Assembly (NCBI GenBank): GCA_023078555.1
Contig: CM041197.1
Coordinates: 3,258,501 to 3,322,500 of the forward strand
Length of the DNA: 64,000 bases
Reading direction: 5' to 3'
Source: Ulva prolifera
Lineage: Eukaryota > Chlorophyta > Ulvophyceae > Ulvales > Ulvaceae
This document shows, piece by piece, positions 23,237-36,250 of the stretch. Every line of letters starts with the position of its first letter. The first letter of the stretch is position 1. The position numbers were made by a program, and so were the translations under genes. Under the pieces are notes generated by a model, which saw only the letters and a list, made by a program, of their open reading frames with translations, was not told the origin of the DNA and made no database searches.

Positions 23237-26200
23237 TCAGCTCAGGCCTTCTCGATCAGGGCCGAAATAATCATGCAGGGCGTTTTCCCAAACTACATCC
23301 ACCTCATCGTCACTTCCGTAGTCTTCATCGACTTCAACTTCTTCGATTATTGATGAACCGTAGTACTTGACGGACGCACACTTCAACTTCTCTGTGCGCT
23401 TGAATTTCCTCTCAAACAACTTCAACAACTTCCTTTCTTCTGGCTCTTGCAGCTTGCTCTGATGAAGCCACTCAACTCCGCCATCATGCCTCACCACGAA
23501 GTACTCCGCAGGGATGTCCAGTAAGGATGATAGACGTGATGGAGCTCTACCAGCAGCTCGTTTGCGATCTAGGATCTGCACAATTGGATTGTAAGAGGGC
23601 TGCGGATGTAAAGCCGGGTAAGAAACATCAATGTCAGTCGTCCCGTCGTGCAGCCATGGGCGCACATCACAAACGTTGAAAACGTTGTGGATTCGAGAAT
23701 AAGCGTCAGGCAAATTCAACGTAACTGTACCATGCTCAGAGACAGTGACAACCTGAAACGGACCAACGTATTTAGGTTGCAACTTCGGTACCTGTGTAGA
23801 CGTGCGAACAACATCCAACACTTTGGTAGACACCTTGACCATGTCACCTGCCTGATAGACATGCGCACGATCAGATGCTTTGTGAGCACGGATCATGCCT
23901 TGTCGTGCATCCTCGAGTGTGAGGTGTACTTTGGCGAATTCGTCAACGCGCTCGTGTAGCCACACTTCGACATCAATGTGAGGCGATTGCGTCAAACCAG
24001 TGAGAGGTGCACGCAAATCACGAGGACACCAGCCAAACAGTAGTCTGTGAGGCGTATATCCTGTAGCAGAATGTACAGTGTTGTGATATGCGAACAGAAA
24101 CGCTGGGACTCTGCGTTCCCAATCAGTCTGATACTGGTTCACGTATGAACGCAATGACGTGAGAAACACGCGATGGAATTGTTCCGTTTGACCATCGGTC
24201 TGAGGGTGGTACCCAGAGGAGAGCCGCAATTCGACTCGGAGGAAGCTCTTGAGAGCTTGCATCATCGACGCAGTCAGTCTGGTGTCGCGATCACCAATGA
24301 TCACTTCAGGTAAACCAACCCAGCTAAAGACTCGCTCCCACAGGATGCGGATTGTGTCCTTAGTGGTCGAATGCGTAGCAATCGGGACAATGATAGCCCA
24401 TTTACTGAATTTGTCGACGATATTCAGTACAGAATCGTAACCTTCAGCAGTCGTAGGAAGTCCTTTCAACCAATCGAGTGTGATTGTATGGAAAGGTCCG
24501 TTCGGTACCTCCAGCGGATGAAGCGGAGGCTTCGGCTGAACTGTAGGCTTGTTCAATTGACATTTCGTGCACCGCAAGACGTAGTCTTTCATGTCTTGGC
24601 GCATAGACTGCCAATAATAATGCTGCGAAATAGCATGATAACTCTTCTCCCAACCGAAATGTCCGGCCAATGGGGAGTCGTGATACTCTGACAGCAACGA
24701 ACGACGCAGCAGGCCTTGGTCAGGCACGTACACCGCATGCACCTTGTCACGGACGTAGTACAATACACCGTTGTGTAGCGCGAAATGCGAGGTCTTCGAG
24801 ACATGCACTGGGCCTTGCAGCGCTCGTTTATAGAGCCTGTAGGACTCTCTGTTCTGCTTGACTGCAGTCTGAATGCGACTGAGCCAGTTGTCGTACGGCG
24901 CGACTGCACCGATAATCATTAGCTTAAGATCTGGTCGACGTGACAGACCGTCAGCGAAGTCATTCGAGTCACCCGGAATGTACTTGACAGTGAGGTTGAA
25001 CTCGGACAGGAACTGCTGCCAACGGACCTGACGCGCTGAAAGCGACGCCTGTGTCATGAAATGTTGCAGCGGCCTGTGATCAGTCTGACAAATGACTTTG
25101 AACTCAGATCCGTATAGAAAGTGTCGCCAGACACGTAGTGCCAACACGATAGCGAGGAGCTCTCGCTCGTGCACAGGATAATTTCGTTCAGCGTGGTTGA
25201 GGCTGTGTGAGAAGAACGTTATGGGACGTCTTTGCTCTGGAACAGGCTCCTGTTCGAGGGATGCACCAACTGCATAATTAGATGCATCTGTGACAACAAA
25301 GAAAGGTTTCGATGTGTCTGGGTGCATTAGCACTGGTGCGTCGAGGACTGCTTGCTTGAGCTTGCACAAGGCAGCTTGCTCGCGGTCGCCCCAACGCCAT
25401 GGCGTGCTCTTACTAGTGAGCTCTGTGAGAGGAGCAGCAACATCTGCGTAGTTCTTGATGTACGCTCGCCAGAACCCGAAGGTCCCGAGCAGAGAGCGCA
25501 CTTCAGACACATTGTTTGGCTCAGGCCAACGCTGTAGTGCCTCCCCCCGGAGAGGGTCGATGGCCATGCCATCGGCGCTGACAATGTGACCGAGAAAATC
25601 GATCGTAGTCTGCAGCCACATGCACTTGGACGGCTTAACGTATAGTTGCCGTTCACGCACCCGTTGTAAAACAGCGCGAATGTGCATCAGATGCTCTTCA
25701 CGAGAGCGACTGAATATGCAAACATCGTCAAGATAGATTGCGATGAAATGCAAGAAGGACAAATACTGGCCCGAAGGCAGCCGTACATTATCCCTGAACG
25801 CATCGTCCATCAGAAACTGGAACGTTGACGCTGCACCGCACAAGCCCATAGGCATGACAAGGAACTCGAAGTTCCCATACGGCGTGGTGAACGCAGTCTT
25901 AGGTATATCTTCCTTTTTCATTCGGACTTGATAGTACCCATCGAGCAAGTCTAGCTTGCTGAAGTAACATGCACCAGACATGCGTGTGAGCAGGTCTGCA
26001 GTACGCGGCAACCGGTACGCAATCCTGTTGAGTGTTTTCGAATTCAATTTGACGTACGAAATGACCATACGCCAGGAACGTTTGCCTGTAACTGGATCAG
26101 GCTTCTTAGGCACAAACAGCACGGGCGCAGCCCATGGTGACAGGGATGGCTTGATCCAGCCTTTCGCGATGAAATCAGCAATGTACTGCTTAATGATCGT

Positions 26201-27214
26201 ATGTTCCTCAGCCGTAAACGGCAATGGAGGACGCGACGAAGGCGTAACGTCCGGCGCGGTTTCAATCGTGTGTTCGATTATGGACCCATCTGCAGCGGTC
26301 CGCACAGGTGGCAGACCGCCTGGAATCTGAGGCACCAAAACGTCCTTGAACTCGGCAAGTAGTTTGCGCATTTCCGGATCGTCAGCTCCAGGAGCTTGAT
26401 CCTCTGTGACAGCGCGCAGTTCAGGCGTTACACAGGCCATGAACGCTTGCTGCACTTGCTCAGCTGGCAGATGTTTCACGTCTGCCGCAAACTGTTGAAA
26501 CGTACAGAGTTCGATGAAATCGGACTCGAATTCTGGGACAGAATCCTCAGAGTGTGCGTGAAGCACGACAGTGCTGCCATTGTAATTAAGGCGCATAGTG
26601 CGTGCGTGTGGAGCTAGCACCGCATGGTGCGCATCCATGAAATCCATGCCGAGTATGGCATGAAACTGTGGCATGTCCACAACCAAGAAATGGTGTTTCG
26701 CTCGAAACGGCCCAAGCTGCACCCACATGGAGTGAACCTGTCCGATAATCGGCGCGGACGAGCCATTGGCCAGCTTGGCCGAAGAGGCATATTCGCGAAA
26801 GCGAATTCCTCTTGTGTCACAGAATTCTTTCGAAATGAAAGAGTGTGACGCGCCGGTGTCGGCCAGGAAGAGGCAATACTCATGGAGTGCTTGCCCTTCG
26901 AAGGTCATAGACCACTTGCCTAAAGGCAAAGAGCAAATGGTGATATCACCAAGCTCTGAAGCAGTGGATTTCTCCTTTCTGCTGAGCATAGCCTTGCGGC
27001 CATGAGCGCCCGAAGGCTTCGCGTCCCGAACGGGAGGCTTCGAGCCACAGTCTCTAGAGAGACGGGCTGGAGTGTGCTTAGCATCACTCGAGGGCAATTC
27101 AGACACGTCATAGACGAGATCATCATCACCGTAGGCACCCTCAAGGGGCGCGAACTCGTGTTCGAGTTCGGGGGACGGTTGTTTCCGAGCCTCGAAAACA
27201 ACTCGCCCGGGCAT
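23237..27214 (-). mobile_element. Pol region of the Ty3/gypsy element
   Basis: One long frame of about 1,325 residues. Domains in order: aspartic protease (LADTGASHSFI, near residue 120), reverse transcriptase with the YLDD motif, RNase H (VVTDASNYAVGASLEQ), the zinc-binding integrase N-terminus (GHFGWEKSYHAISQHYYW followed by CTKCQ), the integrase core, and a C-terminal chromodomain-like segment (AEYFVVRHDGGVEWL). This is the domain order of the Metaviridae. Confidence 0.93.
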
Positions 27215-27351
27215 AGCGAAAGTTAATTCGCTTGGGCTTTTTCAACTGGCTTACCACGCCACTTACCCTCTTTCTTCAACTGAATCACTCGCTTGCAATC
27301 GTCAGTATTATGCGATGTACTCTTGTGGTATGCACAGTACTTGCCAGTTTT

Positions 27352-28449
27352 CTACAATGCATTGGCTTGCGGGGCCACGTTCTTACCGGGAGCACCGGCA
27401 GGAATCTTTCGATTCTTCAGACGTTCGCTGCGCTCAATGTCTTCAGCAATTTTAACAATTTCATCAAGCGTGTATGCGCGACCAGCACGGATCTGCTCGT
27501 GGAACACCAAGTCGGACAATGCTGGTTTGAGACCGCGGCCGTGGACAAATTGGTCCACAATGTCGCTGTCGGACAGACCAGTACCGTTCAACGCAATTTG
27601 CGACGACAACTGTAATAACGCCGTGTAATACTTGTTCACTGTATCCCCGTCATGTTGACGGAAGCGGCGAAACTGACGACGCAAATACGATGTATCAATG
27701 TCCGAGGCACCGAAACGCTTCTTAAAAGCTTCGACAAAATCATCTAGCGTCGAGAACTCATGAAACTTGAGCTGATACCACGTGGATGCTGGCGAACTCA
27801 GCGGAAAGCAACTTTGCACAGCAACTAGCTTGGCATACTCGGGAAGTGAACGTTCCAACGTGAATACTCGTTCGACGCGTGCCAAGAAGTGTGATGCATG
27901 CACACGAGTTTCAGGCGTACCAGTAAACTCAGGCAAAGAGATAGTACCTTTTGGCAATAACTGGTTCAAAGTTGCACCAGTCGACGTACTAGTAGAAGGA
28001 ACATTGTGGGACGATGGTGGATTACCTTGACCTTGAGATCCGGAACCGGTAGGTTGGTTTTGGGACATATCTAGTTCCGGGTCGACGTATAAATGAACAC
28101 GAGGTGGACGATGGCTACCAGCACGAGTAGCACGACCGAATTCGAAGATCAAAGAGACCGTCATATTGCCTGTTGCCTCGAGCACGCGCTCTTGAAATGG
28201 GGCGCATGCGTGCTTGGGGTAGTGCTTGTGCACATGCATTCGAGATCGCAATCGCGAAAACTCGCGACGCGGAATATTCGAAGGACCCCTGTGGGACCTT
28301 AAAGGACATACCAAGGTCCTAGAATTGTCGATGGCCGCCGACAAATAGGAAAAGCTAGATGAGGCGTGCCGAGGGGGCGTAGCCAGCGCCCAACGTACGG
28401 CTCTAGCGAGTAGACAATCGAAAATAGCTTCCAAACGACTAAAATTCAT
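27352..28449 (-). mobile_element. Gag region of the Ty3/gypsy element
   Basis: About 365 residues, with the retrotransposon Gag core recognisable by FTGTPETRVHASHFLARVE, WYQLKFHEFSTLDDF and the YTLDEIVKIAEDIERSERLK region. It precedes pol on the same strand as in other Ty3/gypsy elements; the short stretch between them is where the family usually carries its nucleic-acid-binding zinc knuckle. Confidence 0.88.
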
Positions 28450-28916
28450 GATACTAGCGATGAGCCAGTATGGAACAAGCCCGTGTGTGCGGGGCTGCTC
28501 AGAAAATCAGCATTCGTATGTGACGAGCGTGCTCTATGTAGGGTGCGGAGCACTCGCCCACATGTGAACAACGGCCCGGAGCAATCCGGCGCCGACATTC
28601 AAGACTTTGCGCCTTCCTAACGTATAACGTACGTGTCGACAGAAGTTAATCGCAGACGAAAAATCACGGCAATTCGAGAATCCGTCCACAAAAACTAACA
28701 CTTGTGCACATAGCAACACCATACGGGCGGCGTCACGGGAGCCCAACACAAGCAACCCGAGACACTCCGATTGGGGATCGTAAAATGACTCAGAAATGTT
28801 GTCGATAGTAGCAACAAAACTATCATGATACGCGTGCATTTGAAGCATCGGGTTCAAACCTTTAACCCCGTGGGGCATAGTGCACGCGATCAAAGTGAAA
28901 CTTCACCGATACCAAC

Positions 28917-29119
28917 TGAAGCCGTTGAGGATAGATAGTAATGTTTACACGAGATAACGATTAGAATACTGAGTCGAAATCCGTAGGTAAACCGTGGCGT
29001 CTTGCCTTATGTACCTATTGTGTTCAGAACAGTGTCAGCTGTGCCACAATGGCAGCAGCCCGCAGCGCTGCAGTACTCGAGATAACGAGGTACAGTGCAG
29101 CTGCAGCGAAATGGCATCA
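28917..29119 (-). repeat. 5' LTR of the Ty3/gypsy element
   Basis: 203 bp, TG...CA. The AGAAG target duplication follows on its right and the putative primer-binding site lies two bases from its inner end. Confidence 0.95.
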
Positions 29120-29767
29120 AGAAGAGCCGACACAGGAGAGCGGCATGCTTTCTGAATTCGGAAGCAGCTACGTAGACAGCCGGCGCATACCCAAATTGCA
29201 GCCAGCACGTGCGTTGCAGCAGTGTCAAATACCACGCTCAGGCGGCACCACACACTGGACATCACTATGTTACATTCGCCGGAACCACCAACACGCGTGC
29301 GTGCTGTGGGGTATCGATGGAGATCCACTGATTGCTTGGCTGAGCCCATCATACACGCCCCCAGCCTCGGTAACTCTTCTGACCCGACTCGGTGACACTC
29401 CACAGTGGCGCCAGCCACATGCGCCACGGAGTCAGCAAGCCTAAACAGCAGCAATTGCAGCGGCGCCAGCTAGCCCGCGCCACGGACACAACGCCCCACC
29501 GCCACACGCGCTGCGCCTCGCTACCACTCCAACACTCCAGCTACCGCCACCTGACCCTCTCTCGCCCGGTACTCATGCCCCAAAACACCACCCCCTAATG
29601 TAGGCGCCGCCTGAGGGAGGCATGACGGCAATGGATGCTTCCATCACTCCGGGGGCAGCGCACGCACGACCCCACGACCGCATGCATGCACAAGCACAGG
29701 TTCGCAAAAGCGCGCAACACTCCACAAGTTGCGGTGCCATACAGTAGCACCCCCCATTACACAGCGC
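29120..29767. other. Intergenic stretch between the retroelement and GWD
   Basis: No frame here looks coding. It must hold the 3' UTR of GWD: a TGTAA motif, the polyadenylation signal typical of many green algae, lies a few bases past the GWD stop on the minus strand. Confidence 0.5.
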
Positions 29768-32700
29768 CTACACCTGTGCGCGCGACTGCAGCAGGTACAC
29801 CTCATCACCCACCAGGCAACCCTCGATATCCTGCGGCGCGCCCGCCGCGTCCTCCACGGACTCCGCGAGCCCCGCGAGCCGCGCCGCGATGCCCGCACGC
29901 ATGCCCTCGTCCCAGAGCAGCCCCTCGTGCGCGTACTCAACCGTCCGCACGTCCGTCGCCCGCGTCGTCACGCTCTCGTACAGCCCCGCCCCCGCAAATC
30001 CGTCAAGATCCTCGCCGTTCGAGTCGGAGCGCGCAATCAGCACCGGCGCGCCGTCCCCGCCGCCGGGCGCGACGTGTGCGTGGAGCTTCGATGGCAGCGC
30101 GAGCGTCGCTGGGCCGCCGGCGCCGCCGCGCGGCGCAGAGAAGCTGTACGCGCGGCCGGGGGAGTTGCCGACGAGGGTCTCGCCGAGGCCGACGACGACT
30201 TCACCGAAGATGTCGGTCGAGTCCGAGGCGAGGGGGGAGCGGGAGTGGAGCACGAAGGCGTAGTCGGCGGGCAGGAGGGCCATGCAGAGGACGGCCATGG
30301 AGAGGTCGGCCTCGGGGATGCCGGCGGCGCGGCGGTTGAGGAAGGCACGCTCCGTCCACTTGCTCGCCCACACCGCCTTGACCGCGGCCCACGCGTCGGC
30401 GCCGTCACTGCCCTGCAACCGCGCCGGGTGGTCATTCGAGCATGACATGTGGATCAATCATGAGGAGGAACAGGTGACGGCGTTTGCGGCCCTGGCATTG
30501 CGTGAATCTGGCGCCGGTGAGCGGAGTCCGCGAACATGTGCAAAAAGCGGCCATCGTGGCGCGTGCAGGTGTTGCGCAATCACATGCGTGAAGCACAGTT
30601 GGCACGCTCAGCAAGGATGGCCCCGCGGCAGGTGTTTCACAGAGGGGGGGCTGAGCAGCGTACCGCTTCGTCACTGATGTCCGCCCACGCCGCCAGCGGC
30701 CCCCCGGCGTCCGCCACCGCCGCAGCGACCTCCTCCCGCAGGCCACCCGGCAGCGGCAGGCCGCCGACGGCGCCGCGCACTTTCTGCAGGGCCCCCCGCA
30801 CGGCCACCATGTCGAGCCCGGCCGCGCCGTTCTTCCCCGCGGCCGCCTCCAGCTCCTGCACCGCCGCGGCAAACGCGTCCTGCGCGTGGCGCGGTGCCGC
30901 GTCGAGCGCGCGGTCAAACGCGCCGTACGGCAGCGCGAAAGCCGGCGGCACCGCGTACCCTGGGCCCGCAAGCTCCGCGAGCCGCTTCACGCCGAGGCTC
31001 TTGCCCCCGACAAGCCCCTCCTTGAAGTCCTCCGACCGGAGGGCCCACTTGTTCGTCTTCTCCGGCTTCTTCAGCTCGACCTTGGCGACCCCGGACGCGC
31101 CCGCAGCGGCCGCCGCCCCCGGCGCGGCCCCCGCAGCCGCGTCGGTCACCATCACCTCCCCGGCGCCGCTCCCCAGCGCGACGGCGACCGTGCGCTCGCC
31201 GTCACTCCCGGCAAGTTCCGCCCACATCCCGGGGTCGGAGCACGTCGCGAGCAGCACGTTGGTGTTGCGCGCGCGGATCGCGATGTGGCTGAGGAGGTCC
31301 ACCGGCGACGTCGTCAGCACCGCGACGACTCCCGGCGGCACATCCTCCAGCCCGCCGAGCTCCTCCGACAGCACCACCCGCGGCACGCCGTCCGCCGGCG
31401 CGGCGTCGCCCTGCATGTCCGCGAGCGACGAAACGACCACGCGGCCGACGGCCGCGCCGCCCTTCGCCGCGCCTGCGCTGATCACCTCCCACGGCCCCAG
31501 CCCCGCGGCCTCCCGCGCCTCCTTCTGCAGCTTCGCGAGCAGCGCCGACGCGACGTACAGCGGGTGGCCTCGCGCGACCTCCTCCCCGAAGTTGTCGACG
31601 TACTTGTGGTCGACGGTGTCCACGATGCGGTTGAACGCGTCCGCGCCCGTCTGGACGAGGCCGCAGATCGTGTCGAGGTGATTCGTCACGGCCTGCGCGA
31701 CGTTGTCGAGGACCGCGACGGCCGACAGCGCCCACGGCCGCGCCCACCGCTCCCCGGCCTCCGCCGGCGGCTCATGCATCAGCCGCCGCAGCGTCGCGGC
31801 CGCGCCGGCGACCTCCGGCGTGCAGCCGGCCGTCACGCAGTGTCCCTGCAGCACGAGCTCGAGCACCCCGAGCGCGTCGTCCCGGCCCATGCCCCCCACG
31901 TCCATACCCTCGACGCGCGTGCGGAAGAAGTTCTCGAGCGCGATGTCGAGGAGCAGCACGCTGCGCGCCGCGCTCGCGTCCTCGATGCCGCGCCACACCG
32001 GCGACAGCCGCTCGCGGATCTGCACGATCTTCCCCGGCACCCACCACTCGCCGCGGTTCTGCAGCATGTCGTCGATGTCCCACTGCAGGTCGCCGGGGAT
32101 GACGCCGCGGGCCATCGTGAACGCCGTGTCCATGTCGCTGCCGCTGTGCGCGACCTTGAGGATCCAGTGGAGGTGCTTCACGGCGGGGATGAGGTGGGGC
32201 AGGTGGACCGCGGGCCCGGTGATGCCGTTGGTGCGCCAGCCGGCCTTCATCGCCGCGAGGTCGTCCTGCGTCAGGCCGTAGTTCTCAAACAGGAACCACC
32301 AGAAGTCGCCAAAGTCGCCGGAGCCGTGCAGGAAGTGGAGGTACGCCTCCGCGATCGCGATGTCGTCCTGCACACGCCACCACCAACGTTCGAATCGGTC
32401 ACAGTACACGTAGTATCTCGAGATGATGTCAGGAGCAGCAGTGCTGCTGTGGGATCCCGGCAGGCCTCCTGGGCGGCGCGGCGCCGTGCGGCGCACGCCG
32501 TGCGGGAGTGCGCTGATCACACAGCTGGCATGGCGCTGCAAAGAGCGGGCGAGAGGTGCTCTCCCGGCGGGAGTTGCGGCGACGCGGCGCAACCACTGCA
32601 CGGCCTCTGGGCTGGCAGGGCACACATCCTCCCAGGCCAGGACTGGCACTGGACATGGCACGGCAGTCGCAGGCATGGTGCCTGCCCCAGGCACGTTTGA

Positions 32701-34440
32701 CACCAGACGCATGCACATGCTGTCCGAGTGAATTTACCCCAGCAAAGGCAGCACCCAGTCACACAGCGGGTGGGTATCGAGATCGCGCCAAAGTCAAGCA
32801 GCGGGAAGTGTGCGCGTGACAAGGCGCCCATGACACAGCAGGCGCGGGGGTGCGCGCACCAGGGTGGTGTTGCTGTGGAGCTTCTGGTGCCACTGCGCGA
32901 GGAAGGGGCACTCGATGCCGGGGCGGTGGCCCTCCTTGATGCCGTTGTTGCGGAGGAGGTCGAGGATGGTCATGCGGATGGCGTCGCCGTCGCCGCCGCC
33001 GCGGGGCAGCACCGCAAGGCCCATGCGTGCGAGGTGCGCCTTCAGGCCGTCGCCGCGGCAGTGGCCCGCCATCTGCGTCGCGAGCGTCTTCTGCATGTGC
33101 GCCATGTCCTTGCCCTGGTAGTTGCCGCCGTCGTACCTGCACCCCCGCCACCGCAGCCGTCAGCGCATGTGCATGGTGTTCCAAGGACACAAGTGGAGAA
33201 GGCACCGAAGGGACCGTGCTCGCGCAACAAGAGCCCAGCGCAGCGTGCGCCTATGTGAGATCCCAGCAGAGCACGCGGGAGGGGAAAGCAGCCTGCCCCG
33301 GGGGCGTGTCCCCAGGCAGTGATGCGCACGCACACGCCGCATCTGCCTGTGCTTGCCGGTGGCACCCTTACGCCACCACAGGTGAGGCGCAGGCTCCGCC
33401 ACAGCATCGCGACGCAGATGGCGCTCCACGATCAGAGGGGTTTCAGGTGGCCTACCCTGACCTCCGAGGAGCGTGGCGACTGTCGAATTGTGTGCTTCGG
33501 TGGGTGTACGGTATGGATGACTTGTGTATACTTGCAATGCCCTGTGGTTTATTCTGGAGCTCAGCCGTGCAGTGGACAGAGCTCATGTAGCGTGGTCACC
33601 GCCACACCCTCCCCGCGCAGCCCGGTGCCATGTCAGGCGCATGCAGCGGTTCAACACGCGCGCGGTCACGAGGCAGCGGCTGAGCAGCAGGCGCATCCAG
33701 CACCAAGGCAAGGCAGCAGCACGCGTACCAGAGGAGCTGGCGGGAGTTGTTGAGCCGGAGCCAGGCGAGGATGACGGCGGCGCTGCCGGGGGCCGGGTCC
33801 GACATCGCCTCCGGCAGCGCGTCGTTCACCATGCAGTACCGCACAAACAGGTTCATGTCCTGCTCGGTCTCCTGGCGCGCGACGCGCTCCGCGAGCATCT
33901 GCGCGCGCTCGTCGGCCGGGGGGGGCGGCGGGGGTGGCCGCAGGGGGGCCTCGAGGTCGCCCATGCCGTCATCCGCGTGCAGCCACTGCTCCTCCTCGCC
34001 GTTCTGCGACCGCACGATAATGCCGACCAGCGTCTCCGGGCCGCCGTCGGCCGTGACGGTGTCCGCCGGGACGGTGATGGTGAGGGGCTCGTGTGCGGGG
34101 ATCGGGGAGCGCACGGCCTGGCCGTCGCCGAAGACGGAGGTGTTGGGGGGGCGGACGGGGTCGGGGGGCGCGGCCCACTCGTGCGGGCGCTTCGCCGAGG
34201 CGGAGGCGCCCCAGTGCAGCACGAGGTTGTTGGGGTCGGGCACGCGGCTGCAGTCGATGGTGACGGCCACGCTGCCGTCGTCGAGGGCGTGGGAGTTGAT
34301 CTGGATGGTGCCGCCGGCGACGTCGCGGGTTGAGGTGAGGAGCTCCGTGCCGGAAGCAGGCGGCGCCGCGGCGGCGGCGGAGGCGACGGTGGCGCTACGG
34401 TCGAGGGTGGGTGGCCGGTGCTGTGCGATCGCGGAGGTGC
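29768..34440 (-). CDS. GWD1: Alpha-glucan water dikinase, starch-phosphorylating; 5' exon(s) unresolved
   Basis: Exons 33729-34440, 32860-33136, 30664-32367 and 29768-30412 join in phase and give 1,111 residues to the stop. GWD transfers the beta-phosphate of ATP to C6 of glucosyl units at the surface of starch granules in the plastid, opening them to degradation. The N-terminal part has a CBM45-like starch-binding domain (PNNLVLHWGAS). Next come the conserved EQWLHADDGMGD and HQKLHSNTT regions, then the phosphohistidine domain with the catalytic His in LLSHIAIRARN (codon 31285-31287). The C-terminal ATP-grasp part has ASKWTERAFLNR, RSDSNGEDLDGFAGAG and the terminal LQSRAQV. PWD is less likely because no CBM20 is seen. 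The first exon here starts in phase 1, so at least one upstream exon with the transit peptide, and perhaps a second CBM45, is missing. Confidence 0.95.
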
Positions 34441-35566
34441 CTGCGGGTGCGAAGACACAGTCACAAAAGGCAGGTAGCACCGCAGGAACCGGATGGGGGG
34501 ATGCGTCATGAGGCCGGGAGTCCGCACCCTGCCGCCTGACGGGTGAGACCCCATTGACAGTGCATGCATCGGAGAATAAGAACGTCGCTGGTGGAGTTGA
34601 TGTGGAGAGAGGATGCACGTGCGAGTGATGTCGTACGCCGCAGGGCCGGCTTGTTGCGTGCACAGGTGTGCGATAGCTGCATATGCTGGCTGCAAAAAAA
34701 GGCTACAATTGTAACTACAACTAGCTGCTCTGCTTGCGCAAATGGTCGCGTGTGGTATTTGTCGGGGCGTTGCACCACAGTGCAAACTGCACTGCTTTCT
34801 GCATGGGCTGCAATAAAACAGCTTATAACAGCGGATACAATCCAGCCAGCAGCAATTATGAATTATCGTACCATTTAACAAAGCTGCGTGCCGGTTGATA
34901 GCGACACATGGCACCACAGCGCCAGGTCGCTGCCCAGTCGCACGCTGTGCCGGTATGCACGTGCTCCTGAATAGACCATCTTTGCAGCCTAGAGGAAGCA
35001 TCGCGAGCTCTTGAATCTAAACAGTCAGCAACCTGAGTTGGTCTGCGCCGTCGGGCGCGAGGAAGCAATAGTAGTAGCCAAACTATATGGTTCAAACTCG
35101 AAACAGCGGAAGGGCTACTTTTAAGGTCTGATACTGCGCCACACACCTGGCACAGCTGAATGAAGGATGCGTTTTTGGTAAGCATTCATGGGCCATCTGC
35201 GCAAGATCGCATGTTGCTGCAGGCACGATCTGCGTTGCCCTCGTCACCACGTTCTCTCCTCGCGCCATCGCGGGCGTGCAAGGACAACCTGCAATTGATG
35301 AGCATGGCACAAAAGAAGAATGATGACGTAAGAACTGTTTCATTCTACGTACACTTATACCTCGTCATTGAACTCTCTGATGTTTCAGCGCGCTACAGCG
35401 TGCATGCGTCTTCGCCTCGCGACTCTCGACGTCTTTATTGTCTGCGCCAGTGAGAACACCGCTGTGGACTTATGCAGACACTACTTCATGATATTTCAAT
35501 GCTTTCCGTCCGACAACCCTGATGGTGGAACAGGTTTCGCGCGTCAGCGATAGTCCTCGCTTTGGA
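34441..35566. other. GWD upstream region, start exon not found
   Basis: About 1.1 kb with no convincing exon. The minus-strand first exon(s) of GWD, its transit peptide and its promoter should be here. One minus-strand ATG at 35185 begins MLTKNASFIQLCQ before a possible donor GTGTGT, but its phase does not fit the next known GWD exon. Confidence 0.4.
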
Positions 35567-36250
35567 TCAAGGCTGGCGGTCGTGCTTGTTCCTTGGCAGC
35601 AGCGCACACGCCAACATTATCCAGCACATAGTATGTGTGGGATTTCTTGAGGATATGAAGTCCTGTAGTCGCAATTCTGCCGCTACGCGACTAAATGTTT
35701 CATCGAGACAGCACTGCAGCTGAGACTTGCAGATCGCTCGCCGCGCTTGCCTTGTTGTAGAAGGCAACTTGAACAACAATTCAACATGGACCATTTGTGG
35801 TGCATACTCTGGCTCTGCATCCTGTGCATAGCTGCTTGATCCGAGACCATGATTGTGCCCTCCTGTGTTAGGGAAAGGGCAGAGCAGTACACACAGCAGA
35901 GGTTCGCTGAAAAGACATGGGCATGGGTGTGAGGCTGGGCAACTGGTGTCACATCTCGTGTATGATGGAATTCCTTCGTTAGAGCACGTTGATGGCACTG
36001 AACTTGTGGGCTGCAGGTGCATACATGGAGTTGCCAGCGCCTGAAGCTCGAAAGCTTTGTTCTCGAAGTCGGAAAACCACTGTGGCACATGGATATCAGA
36101 AAGGAAGCTGTATGTAAAGAAGCACAGTGAACATCTTGAGTGAGATTCAATATACAGTGAGAAACGAAGAGGATGACGGTGGCTGGGAGTGTGACACTGC
36201 AGCACGTGCTCAGCCCTGAAAACATCGCCGGAGCTCAACAACGTCACTTG
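35567..36250 (-). CDS. Possible small gene of unknown function, head to head with CcdA
   Basis: An open frame of about 226 codons runs to a stop at 35567 with no ATG near its start, so the true N-terminus is probably in another exon. Segments such as QWFSDFENKAFELQ and QCCLDETFSRVAAELRLQDF look like real helical protein and are bordered by usable acceptors, but other parts are His-, Ser- and Cys-rich and may be intronic. No family was recognised. It starts about 300 bases from the CcdA start on the opposite strand, suggesting a shared promoter region. Confidence 0.3.
   Translation of the reverse strand, partial: QVTLLSSGDVFRAEHVLQCHTPSHRHPLRFSLYIESHSRCSLCFFTYSFLSDIHVPQWFSDFENKAFELQALATPCMHLQPTSSVPSTCSNEGIPSYTRCDTSCPASHPCPCLFSEPLLCVLLCPFPNTGGHNHGLGSSSYAQDAEPEYAPQMVHVELLFKLPSTTRQARRAICKSQLQCCLDETFSRVAAELRLQDFISSRNPTHTMCWIMLACALLPRNKHDRQP

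Larger units (their letters stand above)
22955..29119 (-). mobile_element. Ty3/gypsy LTR retrotransposon, looks whole or nearly so, young
   Basis: 6.2-kb element on the minus strand. LTRs of 203 bp at 22955-23157 (3') and 28917-29119 (5') both run TG...CA and differ at one site. The flanks carry a 5-bp target duplication, AGAAG (22950-22954 and 29120-29124). Two bases inside the 5' LTR a primer-binding site starts TGGTATC, as in initiator-Met-primed elements, though the match fades after 7 bases. A purine tract AGAGGGGAGGA abuts the 3' LTR. Gag and pol lie between. The protease-RT-RNaseH-integrase order defines Ty3/gypsy, and a C-terminal chromodomain-like stretch suggests the chromovirus branch. 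It sits between the unrecognised gene ending at 22394 and GWD, without interrupting either. Confidence 0.95.

Noticed and set aside
30886-32700. A 604-codon plus-strand frame
   Set aside because: It is antisense to the main GWD exon, rich in Arg and Ala as expected from GC-rich complement, and has no motif.
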